From Talinum fruticosum (Eukaryota > Streptophyta > Magnoliopsida > Caryophyllales > Talinaceae): 64,000 nucleotides of DNA. A model generated the notes under the pieces. That model did not search any database, was not told where the DNA came from, and saw only the letters and a program-made list of their open reading frames with translations. Position numbers and translations under genes: made by a program. The DNA is taken from NCBI GenBank assembly GCA_021018815.1, contig JAITYX010000066.1:3322001-3386000 (forward strand). Reading direction: 5' to 3'. Position 1 is the first letter of the stretch; each line of letters begins with the position of its first letter. Shown in pieces: positions 12,255 through 23,520 of the stretch.

Positions 12255-13855
12255 ATTAATAGTCTCCAACAAAGACAAGTCTTTGACAGCCAAATCAATA
12301 ATCGAATCAGGACTATCCCTAACTCATGACCTAACAGAAGTGCTATAGGGTTGAAGGTGGGCGATTATGTGGGCTACCATATTACCCCCTTTACCAATAT
12401 GTAGAAAGGAACATGAATCAAATTGCTTACAAAACTCAAGAATATCACCAATGAATAGCCCTACATCAGATCCTATACTTAATCTCCTATTGATCTTAGT
12501 GATTAGAGATGCACAGTCGCTCTTAATCACCAAGGTTGAGTAATTATACTCCAATGCAAGCCTCATCCCAAGCAAACAAGCATTAGCCTCTTCAATTTCA
12601 GCCCCTAGGAAGCCCAAACCATGACGAACTCCACACATTTCCAGAACACCTAAACTGTTGTGCTACACAGCCCCCCATCTGATGCCCCACTCACCAATTT
12701 TAGCTCCGCTAATGTTGAGTTTCACGCTCCAGAAGATGGTGGCATCCACATATATTGCCGAGTATAAGGCATGGGCATCGACAGTACATAAGCATCCCTA
12801 AACTCGTTAATAAATTTCACAACTTTATGACTAAAAGCTTGGTGGCACCTGTCCCCGTCACTAAACAGCCTCTGGTTCCTAGCGTTCTACACCTCCCACA
12901 TCACAACCAAGAACTCTTCTTACTCTTTCCTACAAAGCTTGATGTTAGCATTTTCCACCACATCCGAAACTAAGTTGAAGGAAATGTCCTACACCTCAGC
13001 CGATATAGTCACAACTTGTGGGCAGCGAAATAAGGCATGACAGGCGCCTTCCTTGGCATATATGCACACATCACAAAGTGGTGAAATGGATGGGGATTCT
13101 CTGAGCTAACTGCATAGTAGGTAAAGCCTTGCACAAATTCTCCATGCAAATGTTTTAATCCTGGGCGGCAAACAGGTCCCCTATAATGCATTCTAAAAGC
13201 TCGACGCCCCACCACTACTAGATGTTGAGTTGTCCATATCTCGGCAAGATAATGTAGTGATATGCAGTCTTCACTTTTAATTCGCCCATAGTAGAGAAGT
13301 GCCAAAGCAAGCGATCCGAGGGGAAAGATGAGCTCAACAGAATAGACTTAATACGCTCCATGTTAATGGGTAGGTAAATTTGACGAAGCATGTCCTACCT
13401 CTAACACACTTCCTCTCTCAATAAGATCCCAACTCTTAAAAGAGCATATCGCGGGTCTTGGCAGGTGATAACACTAAAAGAATAAGGTCTCGGTAGCCAT
13501 TGAGATTCCCAAATATTGAGTGAAAATCCATCACTCACTTGCCCCCTCAAGCCTTGCCAAACCACCCAAAAAGCCTATTGAATACTCCTCCAAGTGTACC
13601 TAGGATGTCTCCCAAGTTGGGCATCCAATAAACATGTCATAGGGAAATAACGAGCCTCTAAGACCCGACACACCAATCTTGAAGAAGCCGCCGAACTTGT
13701 TTTGTAAGAAGTGCATGGTTAAAGTCTTCCAAATCTCTAAAACCCAAGCCTTAATCCACCTTTTTGTCACATAGTCTATTTCAACCCACCCAATGGATCT
13801 TCCTTAAATTATCACCATGACCTCACCGGAATCTCTTAACCATTGCATCCGAGTT
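12255..13855 (-). pseudogene. 5'-truncated LINE ORF2 C-terminus (zf-RVT and RNase H)
   Basis: Read on the minus strand from 13855 downward, the segments KIHWVGWNRLCD, GLGFRDLEDFNHALLTKQ and LLDAQLGRHPRYTWRSI match the region after the reverse transcriptase in plant L1 LINEs. Next comes a zinc-binding piece, CDVC followed by GACHALFRCPQV (zf-RVT). Then an RNase H-like domain (12324-12638) has EEANACLLGMRLALE, SDCASLI and GNMVAHIIA. The last residues, IIDLAVKDLSLL, resemble the usual LINE C-terminus. Several frameshifts and stops break it. The reverse transcriptase and endonuclease are absent, as expected for a 5'-truncated copy. It abuts the older copia fragment at about 13860. Confidence 0.85.
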
Positions 13856-13861
13856 ACCACT

Positions 13862-14244
13862 ATATCCTCCTCTACCTCGGACTCGGACGACAACTCCGGA
13901 GGTTCCACTCCTACCTGCTAGACCCTCTATTTCTCTGCCTGCTCCCTCTATTGAGCCTCTTGAAAAAGTGGCCAACAAGCTTGCTTCTCTTGCTTTAGAG
14001 TTGAAATCAACTCCGAACTCTTTCCGAGCTTACATCCCAACTCGACTATGATGCAAAGCCGGGCTCGGACTCAACCGAAGAAGAGTCAAGAATTGATTGC
14101 TTGAGCTCAAGGAGGTGATCAAGCAACAACATGATCAAATTCAGCGCCTCCAAGAGAGATGATCAAAGGCAACAAGTGGACTTAGAATCTCTAGAAAAAT
14201 CCAAGGAGTCCTCCAGCCCTTCTAAGTCCAACTTAGAAGAAGCT
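13862..14244 (+). mobile_element. Left part of an older Sirevirus-like element (family B), interrupted
   Basis: The sequence matches the extra 3' gene of the copia elements elsewhere in the window. ACCTCGGACTCGGA matches near 22300, and the coiled-coil segment ELKEVIKQQHDQIQRLQER matches the coiled coil encoded on the minus strand near 58200. It stops exactly where the inner element begins and resumes at 25077. Upstream, the element is replaced by the LINE fragment, so its own 5' LTR, gag and pol are not in the window. Confidence 0.8.
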
Positions 14245-15799
14245 TGAAGACTCGAGACACTACTCGAAAAGGAATAAGATATAACCATCTCATAACTATA
14301 GAGTTTTGATTCCAAGGCATTCTCTGTTTCTCGAAACTTCTTTGAGTAAAATAGTATCCTTTCTAAGAGATACAACTCTTACTTATAATATCTCTTGCTT
14401 ATCCGTAAGCGACTCGAAAACCGGTTCTTTGTTCCGAGTCCAAGCATCACTCAGATTTATCGTAGATTGAATAGACTGGTATTTCGTCTTTTCTCACTCG
14501 GAATCGACTTGTGGTTATAAGTCCTATTTTGCTATAGTCGGTATTTTTAGCTTGTTTCATGCTTAGTCTATATCAATTTAATTCTCTCCGATATTCTTTA
14601 CTGAACTTGATTCTTCGCTTAGACTAAGTCAAATGGAATTATGAGTATCATGGATATTGGACTCGGAAAATTCCATTTCGTTTTTGACTAAGATAATCGG
14701 TTGCTTTATTTATCGTAATTATTTTATTATCTCGTGTCTAATCTTGGGCCAAAGTATTCTATACTTTGAGAACCAAAATTGTTTTACTTTTGTAGGTTAT
14801 TCAATCGAGGATACACTTTTCAAACTACAAAAGTAACCTGAAGCTCGAACGTCAAATCACCGGCAGACATGACTCTTCACCTTCTCTACTCCAGTCCCAG
14901 TAGATTGTGTCGTGGCTGTCTGTTTCCAAATCTGGAAAAGCTGGAACGCCAAGCTTAACGAGTGGTTTCCACCTTATCTTTCGGACACCGCTAATGGTTT
15001 TGGGACTTCCAAGAGAGTTAAACCGTTGTCCAACGTTCACATTACAACGGATACTTTCGAGTGACTCGAAAGCTTCTATCAACGGTCACGAGAGGACTCT
15101 CGGTCGCGAGATGAAGATAACGGCTACTCTGCTCGGTCATCTATAAATAGAAGCCATCTCACAAGACTCGAAGATTTCCGAACATATTGCTAATACACAT
15201 ACTTGCTCAAAGTTATTGTATTTACTTTCAATCTTCAACTTACAACTCCCACTCGTAATTCATTACTTTCGAGTTGTAAGGTCTTGTACTCGATTACAAA
15301 CTCTTTCTTACATTCTCTGTAAGGTCACTTGACTAAGTTGTAAGGGTTAACTCAGCTTAGTTGTCCCTAGTCTGTAAGGGTTATCTCAGCTAGGAAGTAC
15401 TAGATCGAGATAAGGGAATTTCGAGTCTAGGAAAACTTGTATAGAGTTGTCTAAGGGAACAACTCGGGTTCGATCGATTCACGATATTTTGTGGACTAAA
15501 AATAGTGAATTTGACTTCGTGTCTAGATTGACACGGTCCGTGGTTTTCTGCCCAGGAGGGTTTCCACGTAATCTCTAAGTGTTATTTTTCCGAGTTCATT
15601 CTATACTCGGACAGCTTTACTGACTCTTGCTCATTCCGCTTAATAGCCTTTTGAGTCTAATCTTTTCGACCTCGTTGATAGACTCGGAATCTATCTCTGT
15701 CTTGTTTTTGACGGAAGAGCTAAAGTTTCCAAGAAAAACTCCTATCACCCTATTCACCCCCATCTAGGGTGACTCGGACTCTCCCAGAGCAAACCTTCA
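14245..15799 (+). repeat. 5' LTR of the inner copia element
   Basis: It begins TGAAGACTCGAG and ends with CTTCA at 15795-15799. It is collinear with the 3' LTR at 23521-25076, with scattered substitutions and many one- or two-base indels. Many of these fall in CNG contexts (see findings). It contains a TATA box and a CT-rich leader region consistent with U3-R-U5 organisation. Confidence 0.93.
15141..15150 (+). promoter_or_regulatory. Retrotransposon TATA box in the 5' LTR
   Basis: CTATAAATAG is conserved at the same place in the 3' LTR (near 24418-24428) and as TATAAAAG in the solo LTR (2381-2388). Conservation in three LTR copies supports its role as the U3 core promoter; no start site can be read directly. 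Confidence 0.7.
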
Positions 15800-15801
15800 A
15801 T

Positions 15802-15813
15802 TGGTATCGAGCC
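15802..15813 (+). other. Primer binding site (initiator tRNA-Met)
   Basis: TGGTATCGAGCC lies two bases after the LTR end. The canonical plant copia PBS, complementary to the 3' end of initiator methionine tRNA, is TGGTATCAGAGC. Here one A is missing from the CAG triplet. The position and the match identify the minus-strand primer site. Confidence 0.88.
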
Positions 15814-15858
15814 TAGCCTTTCGGAAAGGATCTAACAATCCAAAGGTTTAAAGATCAA

Positions 15859-18800
15859 ATGGCTCGGAACACCGGAGAGTTCGAGGAAGGAAGATCTTCC
15901 AACGAGGCCACCAAAATTCAAAGGATCAAACTTTGAGCACTGGAAGAAGCTTATGGAATGTTTTCTTATGGATCATGATGAAGAAGTATGGGAAATCATA
16001 CAACAAGGAAACTACATTCCAATGAAGACAGATGAATTCGAATCATTCCCAAGACAAAGGCTGAGTTCACACCAGGAGAAGCAGAGAAGTTCGAAAGAAC
16101 TTTAAAGCAATGAACATCCTTATGTGCGCCATAAGCTCGGAAGAATATAATCGAGTCTCTGCTCGTGACTCTGCTAAAGAGGTGTGGGATACTTAGTCAA
16201 CACCTACGAAGGTACAAGTCGGGTAAGACAAGCAAAGATCGGTCAATATCTTCATAAATATGAGCTTTTCAAAATGGAGCCGAGTAGAACATTACTCGGA
16301 TGTTCATTCGCTTCACTGAGATTACCAATAATCTCAAATCTCTCGGGAAAGAAAATTTCCCATGAAGAAATGTGCCTGGAAAATTCTCGAAGCCTACCCA
16401 AGAGACGATGGGGTCCGAAGGTGACTGCCATAGAGGAGGCTCGGAACCTTTCACCTGTTAAAGCCGAGGCGAGCTCATCGGAAAGCTTCTAACTCATGAG
16501 ATCCATCTAGACGAAGAGGATGCTGAGGGCGTACCAAAAGAAACTTAGCACCGAGGGCCTCGGAATCCAAAGAAGCAAATCCGAGCTCTTCGACTCGGAA
16601 GATGATCCCATGGCACTCATTGCAAGAGGCTTCAAGAGAATGATGAAGCACAAAAGATGGGACAAAAGGCCAAAAGAAGAATTCTACAAGAAAGATAAAA
16701 AAGACGAGAAAAGGTAAGTTTACTTCCCAGTCTAAATTTTCTTTGACTAAGAATTCTAGTTGTTTCGAATGTGGCAGCAAAGAACACATAGTCAAGGACT
16801 GTCCAAAAGGAAAAGGGACAGAAAGAAGAAGAAAGCCATGATGGCAACATGGAGCGATGAGGATTCATCGGAAGATGATGAGGACTCGGATGACTCAAAA
16901 TGTTCGATGGCAATTTCGATTCGAAGGCGAACAGAGTCGGACTCAAACTCGGACAATGAGGAAACAAATCCTCGGGAGGTAATCGAATACTTTCTTAAGT
17001 TCTCCAAAGTTGATTTAGCTAAGTATATTTTTACTTTGGAAGAAAAGTCCAATTCGATTCTTCTCAATTCAAAGAACAGACTTGAGTTAATCACTTCGAG
17101 AGCACTTCTTTGAAAAATGAATTAGAAAAGCCGAGACTCTCATTCGAGAGAACTCAAGACTAGTGCTCAATCTAATGAGGCCGAGTCCGAGCCGCTCGAG
17201 GAAGAAAATGCGCAACTAAAAGGGAAGCTCACTGAGTCTCAAGATCTCGGTTTTAAAGTTTACTCAAGGTCGAAGAACCTTGACATGGTCTTAGGATCAC
17301 AATGTGTCTCTTTTCGAAAAGAAGGTCTTGGTTTCAACAAAGAGGAAGAATCTAATTCCTACTCGGAATTGTTCAAAAGGATTCCGAACCGTAAAGTTCG
17401 GGAAAGCTGAGCACGATCCCATTCACGAAATGAAGGGAGGACTAAGCCCGAACTATTTACAAAAAGAAACCATTCTCTCCTGTTTCAAAAGGAAAGGTTT
17501 TCAAAAAGAAAGAGACACGGACTCGGTTCTCGAGAGGAAGACTCGAGAATCGACAAAACCCAAAGTCATTCAAATCCGGGTTCCGAAACACCTTCTTCCT
17601 CGAAAAGGACCACGATGAAGGAATGTTACTTGGGTTCGTTAGAGGAAGTGAGAAGGGTTAGATTCTCTCTGTTTTGCAGGTCACTCGGAAAAGATCAAAA
17701 GGACATTGGTACTGGACAGCGGATGTTCACGACACATGTCGGGTGACCAAGGACTCTTTTCCGAGCTAGAATCATACAAAGGAGGAAAAGTGACTTTTGG
17801 AGATGACAGCAAAGGCAAAATAGTGGGTATTGGCAAGATTGGAAATGGAAGCAATCTGGTGAGCCCAGTCTACCTTGTCGAGAGGACTAAAATACAATCC
17901 GCTTAGCATCTCCCAGCGATGCGACAAAGGTCGGGAGGTAAGATTCACTCAATCTAAGTGCTACATCTCGGATGAGACCACCAAAGAGATAAAGCTCTCG
18001 GGTAAGAGATTCGGTAACACTTATATCATTCCTCTTTCGACCCAAGCCAGAATTTATCCTGCCTAAAAGCATCTCTTCACGATGATTCATGGTCTTGGCA
18101 TCGTAGATTAGGTCATGATTAGCATGCATACTATCAAAAAGCTGGCATCTCATGGTGCAGTTAGAGGTTTACCTAACCGTGTCTTTGAGAAAGACAAAGT
18201 TTGTGAAGCATATACAAGGGGAAACAGGTCGGATCCTCATTCAAATCTCTCAAGACTGTTTTGACATCAAAGGTGCTTGAACTGCTACATATGGATCTAT
18301 GTGGTGAAATTCCGAGTAAAGAGCCTCGGAGGTAAATCCTACATTTTTGTCATTATTGATGACTTTTCAAGATTTACCCGGGTGTGTTTTCTCAAGCATA
18401 AAAATGAAGCCTTCAAAGAGTTCAGCAAGCTCTGTAGAAATATTCAAGTTGAGTCTCGGACTCGGATTCAAAAGATTTAAACCGACCATGGAAGGGAGTT
18501 CGACTACTTAGAATTCTCGAGTTATGCGATCGGAATGGAATCTCTCACAACTTCTCAGCACCAAGAACTCCTCAACGGAATGGAGTAGTAGAAAGAAAGA
18601 ACAGAACCCTTGAAGAAATAGCAAGGACGATGATGATTGAACACAATTTGCCTTACTATTTACGAGGTCGAGGCGATCAACACAGACTAACTACACTTTG
18701 AACAGATGCCTCATCGGACCCATTCGAAGAAAACACCCTACGAGCTCTACAAAGGGAAGAAGCCAAACATCTCATACTTTAAGCCCTTTGGTTGCAAGTG

Positions 18801-20842
18801 TTTTATTCACAATAATGGTGAGAATCACTCGACCAAGTTTGATGCTAGGTCGGATGAAGGTACTTTTCCGGGTTACTCTTCTCATAGTAAAGTTTATCGT
18901 GTCTTTAACAAAAGAACTAACAAAGTGGAAGAAAGCATCCACGTAGTGTTTGATGAGTTTGAATAGGAGAAGCCAAGTGAATCATCATACTCGAAGCTGA
19001 AGCTCGGTAGAGATGATGATGAAGCCGATACTACAGAGACTCGGACTCAACTCCGCTCAAAATGAGGTCACTCGAACGAGGAAACTCGGAATGCGACAAC
19101 TCAAGAGCTCACTCGGAACGAACAAGCCAATGAAGAAGATCACTCGGAACAAGATCAAGTGGTTCAACCCACAAATCTCGTGAATCGGAGAACGAGTAAA
19201 GCATTCAAGTTTACTTCTAGTCATCCACTAGAGAACATACTCTCGACATCAACACTTGGGGTAAGAACTCGTTCCTCTCTACATAATCTATGTGCATTCA
19301 CTGCATTCATTTCATTAAAAGAACCCAAAAATGCACTAGAGGCCCTTAATGAACCTGAATGGGTAGAGGCAATGCAAGAAGAACTCAATCAATTCGAGAG
19401 AAACCAAGTCCGGACTCGACCAACCGACCTTCCGATCACCCAGTTATAGGAACCAAATGGGTTTTCAAAAACAAACTGGATGAGGATGGTGTAATAGTCG
19501 AAATAATGCTAGACTTGTGGCTCGGGGATATAATCAAGAAGAAGGAATTGATTGTGGGGAAACCTTTGCACTGTAGCTGAATTGAAGCCATTAGAATATC
19601 GTCGGCATTTGCATCTAGCATGCATATTAAATTATATCAAATGGATGTTAAGTGTGCTTTTGTCAATGGTTTTATTGAAAAAGAAGTCTATGTCTAGCAG
19701 ACCTCCTGGTTTTGAAAACTCGGAATTTCCAAATCATATTTTCAAACTTCAAAAGGCTCTCTATGGTCTTAAACAAGCGCCTCGTGCTTGGTATGAAAGA
19801 TCGAGTAGCTTCTTGGTTCAAAATGATTTTAAAAGAGGTCGGATCGACAAGACTCTCTTCATAAAGACCAAAGGGAAAGATTTCCTTATTGTTCAAATCT
19901 ATGTTGATGATATTATTTTCGGTGCTACTAATGAGTTTACGTGCCAAGAATTTTCCGAGTTGACGAGTCAAGAATTCCAAATGAGCATGATGGGGAACTT
20001 AATTTCTTCCTTGGCTTACAAATCAAGTAAGACAAGGATGGAATCTTTGTTCATCAATCTAAGTATACCAAGGAATTGTTGAAGAAATACAAACTTCAAG
20101 ATGCAAAGCACGCATCTACACCCATGAGCAGCGAAGCATAAAGCTTAACTCGGACGAGAAAGGTAAAGTGATAGATCGAAACTCTATCGAGGTATGATTG
20201 GATCTTTACTATATCTTACTTCCAGCAGGTCGGATATAATGTTCGAGTGTTTGTCTATGCGCAAGATTTCAAGCTAATCCAAAAGAATCACATCTCACTA
20301 CGGTGAAGAGAATATTCGGATATCTTGCGAGGCACTCGGAATTTAGGTCTATGGTATTCCGGAGACTCGGAACCGACTCTTTCTCGGATACTCGGACGCT
20401 AGATTACGCAGGATACAAAGTTGATCGAAAAGCACATCCGGAGCGTGTCAATTTCGGGTCAATCCCTAATATCTTGGCACTCAAAGAAGCGGAACTCGGT
20501 AGCTCTATCAACTGCTGAAGCCGAGTATATTGCCGATGGAGCTTGTTGCGCTCGGATTCTTTGGATAAAGCAACACTTGAGAGATCTTGGACTATCATTC
20601 AAATCAGTACCTATCAAGTGTGACAACCAAAGTGCAATTAGCATCATCAAGAACCCTGTCCGACATTCGAAAACAAAGCATATCGAGGTCGGATATCACT
20701 TCCTACGCGATCACTCGGAAAAAGGTGATATTGAACTTGAGTTCATTCCTACTAATCTTCAATTAGCTGATATCTTTACTAAGCCTCTTGGTGAAGATCG
20801 GCTTTTCTTTATTCGGAATGAGCTTGGTATGTTAAATGCTTA
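15859..20842 (+). pseudogene. Copia gag-pol polyprotein, broken
   Basis: A start ATG lies 46 bases after the PBS. Gag shows a UBN2-type capsid (FKGSNFEHWKK, then AKEVWDTLVNTYEGTSRV, IGQYLHKYELFKM) and a zinc knuckle CFECGSKEHIVKDC at 16758-16799 (CX2CX4HX4C). Protease has LDSGCSRHMSGD near 17710. The pre-integrase motif WHRRLGH lies near 18100. Integrase has LLHMDLCGEIPS and FVIIDDFSRFTRVCF, then DHGREFDYLEF. Reverse transcriptase has GTKWVFKNKLDEDG, KALYGLKQAPRAWYE and YVDDIIFGATNE. RNase H has ALSTAEAEYIA, WIKQ, KCDNQSAI, DIFTKPLGEDR and ends in ELGMLNA at the stop. More than ten frameshifts or stops interrupt it. Several look like single-base losses in homopolymers or CNG triplets, so the true ORF may be less damaged than the consensus suggests. 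Confidence 0.93.
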
Positions 20843-21469
20843 ATTATGTGCTATTCTTATTTATTGCATAATTCGTGTTATGTGCTTTCACCATTAATAA
20901 CCATTAGCTCGGTTGATTCGGTGATACTTGGGTTGGTAGTTATTTCACGTTTCGAGTCACTCGAAACCTATCTAAGTCAAACTCGGACGTAGAGAAACTT
21001 GGACTTCAAATTTTCCGAAACTATCTCTAGATCGAGTGGAGAGTTTCGGATCATTTTTAAAATCCTTCTTTTTCTCTCTCGAGCGCTGTGATCATATTTT
21101 AGCCGTGGATTTCTAACCGTTGAAATCTTAACCGTTGAAGAGAACCGTCACACCGGTCTTTGGCGACCGATGGACAAGTCGAGTCGAACGGAGTTATACT
21201 TAACGGATAGTTGACGTGCGCGCTTATTTTCTATAAATAGCGTCTATTCATCTTCGTCTCGGTACTCTAAACTCCATCTCTCTCAAACGAAACCTCTCGC
21301 GGAAGACTACTACGTGAACAGTCATCCTTGATCGTCTGCAAGCGTCGAAGAAGCCATCTCTCGTAAGTTTCGACTGCTCTCATCTCTTTCTTCTACATTT
21401 TCTTTGTTTCTTCTCTTCTACATCTCCTTCTCTTTCCTACTCGAAAATCTCATCTTTCCTTCCTTCTCT

Positions 21470-23135
21470 CAAAATACCTAAAAGAGGAAACCATCCCGAC
21501 TTCCGAGTCTCCTCCTCTTCCAAAAAGCCTCGCACCAAAACTCCGAAAGCTCCACCCCTTCCAAACCCATTGTCACCCAAGCACCTTGTGTTGGACGACA
21601 AGTTCTTTCCTACAACCAAATTTTCTTGGTTGTCCCACATTCAAACCACCGGAGCATACAACTTCATGTGCTTCAGCGAGTTCATCTATCCCGAACTCGT
21701 TTCGAGTTCTACACTCACCTCACCCACTCTGAAAATGTTCTAACCTCTAGGGTTCGAACATAACTGTTCGTCTAAACACCTCTCTCCTCCACCGCTTGTT
21801 CAAGGTCTCCTCTCTTCTTGAACAGCAACCACATTCCTTTCATCGAAGTCGCCGACGACTTCTTTAAAAAATACGCCAAATAGTTCCCCGAGTCCCGGAA
21901 AAACTTTTTGTGACTCGGTTGAAGTCGAAGCTCGCCTTCGTGCTTTCTGCTGATGAGAACCTTCTTCTCACGAGCATTCCAGCAAGGAGAACCCCCACTC
22001 CAAGCATCTCAAAGCTCTCTTTGACATCCTTGAGGGATACGAAGTGGACCTCTTCCCCTCCATCATTGAGCGGATGGCCGCTGTGCCAGCTCAACTCCAA
22101 TCCAAGAAGAACACCTCCCTTCCTTTCGGTGCTCTTCGACCCTTGTCTTCAAACAATTCCAAGTTCCTCTCCCTTCGGACCCAAACGCTGTGCTCGAGGC
22201 TGCCGTTGTAGTCGGTAAAAAGGAACTACAGGGTACGGATACCGGAAACCGAACCCGGTGTCCGGGTGCATAACTCGTAGCCGAGGCCCCCTTCTCCACC
22301 TCGGACTCGGAAATCAACTCCTCTCTCTCTCCCTCTCCAACTAGTGGTGCCTCCACCTCGGGTGCCTCAAAAACTCTCTCTGCTCTCTTGTCCCCTGTTT
22401 TTATGGACAAGATCAACTCCGTGTCTTCGATTTCGGAGACATGCTCCGATCCTTCAAATCTGTTCTCCAAAATCTAACCATCAATCTCAAGACTGGTCAA
22501 TCCCAAATTCGAGAGCAACAGTCTCTAGTTCTTGAGATGAGGGAACTGGTAAAGGAGTAGAAGGAGCTGGTCGAGCTCCTCGAGAGAGACGGTCCAAGGC
22601 GGCTCGAGACCATGATGACTCGAAGCGTCCGAAGCATCTTCGAGCCCGAGTCCGACCTCCTCGGACAGCGGAGAAGAAGAAGAAGAAGGCTGCAGATGCG
22701 AGCAGCGAGACGCCGAGGACCCCTGCGGTTGAGGCGAGTCCATCCGGGCAAGGGAAGGAACACCAAGAAGAAGCGAGTGGGAAGCTGCCGAGGGTCGATC
22801 GCTCCACAAGCTCAAATAGCAGTACTTAGCTCGAGACAGCGATCCGAGTGGGTCGAAGACCTCGCTACTCCAGTAGAGTCGGACAAAGCAGCCCCTCCAG
22901 CTATCGAGGTTCCAAGGGAAGAACCCCTCAATCCACTCACTCCGGGTCGGCCACTAAGAGCCGAGCCCCGACGATAATCCCGGCTCTCCCTTCGCCGCGC
23001 TCAAGCACATCGTCAAAATCTTATCGGCGCCGGCGAACCTCCGCTCCCTCCGCCTCCACTCGAAATCTCCCTCTCCCTCGTAGGCGCCATGCACTAAGTC
23101 ACAATTCCTCGGTCCGCGTAGTCTTCTTTTTCTAA
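21470..23135 (+). pseudogene. Extra gene between pol and 3' LTR (env-like position, unknown function)
   Basis: After a 630-base spacer the plus strand encodes PKRGNHPDFRVSSSSKKPRT, with the initiating Met changed to Ile (ATA). It continues with HLVLDDKFFPTTKFSWL and YNFMCFSEFIYPELVSS. Collinear homology to the minus-strand copy at 57600-59285 (DEKFFFSTTFSWV, then YLCFVATSIRNSSLEFY) shows that it is a real conserved gene. The centre is acidic and Ser-rich, followed by Lys/Arg-rich and Glu-rich stretches; in the related copies this region includes a coiled coil. Sireviruses often carry an env-like gene here, but I see no convincing signal peptide or membrane anchor. Part of the minus-strand copy resembles the putative plant transposon domain PF20167, from memory and unverified. 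Frameshifts are frequent. Confidence 0.65.
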
Positions 23136-23221
23136 ATTTTTTTTTGTTTGTCCGGACATCTAAGTTGTACTACTTGCTCTTTTCTTTTCTTCTTTTTCTT
23201 GTTGTTTTGTTTTTGCTGAAA

Positions 23222-23235
23222 GGCAAGGGGGAGAA
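23222..23235 (+). other. Upstream polypurine-tract-like motif
   Basis: GGCAAGGGGGAGAAA is a purine run about 290 bases before the 3' LTR. Sireviruses are known for several conserved PPT copies upstream of the true one. Here it resembles the functional tract at 23508-23519. Confidence 0.5.
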
Positions 23236-23507
23236 ATAGAGACATAGAGTCGAAAAACTTGTTGTCTTGTTTAGGGGGTTTTTCCGCCCTTTTGAATTTT
23301 AATGGGCTAATGCATTTCATTATTAATTTCGAGTTCATTATTGCTAGCATGTCTTTTCCGAGTTAATGTTAATTACTTAAAGCATACTTTACTTTTTGCT
23401 CGATATATTAAGTATTGCTCCGATACATTGAGTATGCCTTACTCATCTCATCTCATGCGCAACCACTCGGAATCAATTTTTCTCTAACAAAGTTTATGCC
23501 TTTCATC

Positions 23508-23519
23508 AAAAAGGGGAGA
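23508..23519 (+). other. Polypurine tract
   Basis: AAAAAGGGGAGA ends one base before the TG start of the 3' LTR, which is the expected place for plus-strand priming. The same tract precedes the family B LTRs (AATAAGGAGGAGAT at about 25918, and on the minus strand at about 57267). Confidence 0.85.
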
Positions 23520-23520
23520 T

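Noticed and set aside
22063..22815. Minus-strand open frames opposite the copia extra gene
   Set aside because: They mirror a GC-richer coding region whose plus-strand homology to another copy is clear.
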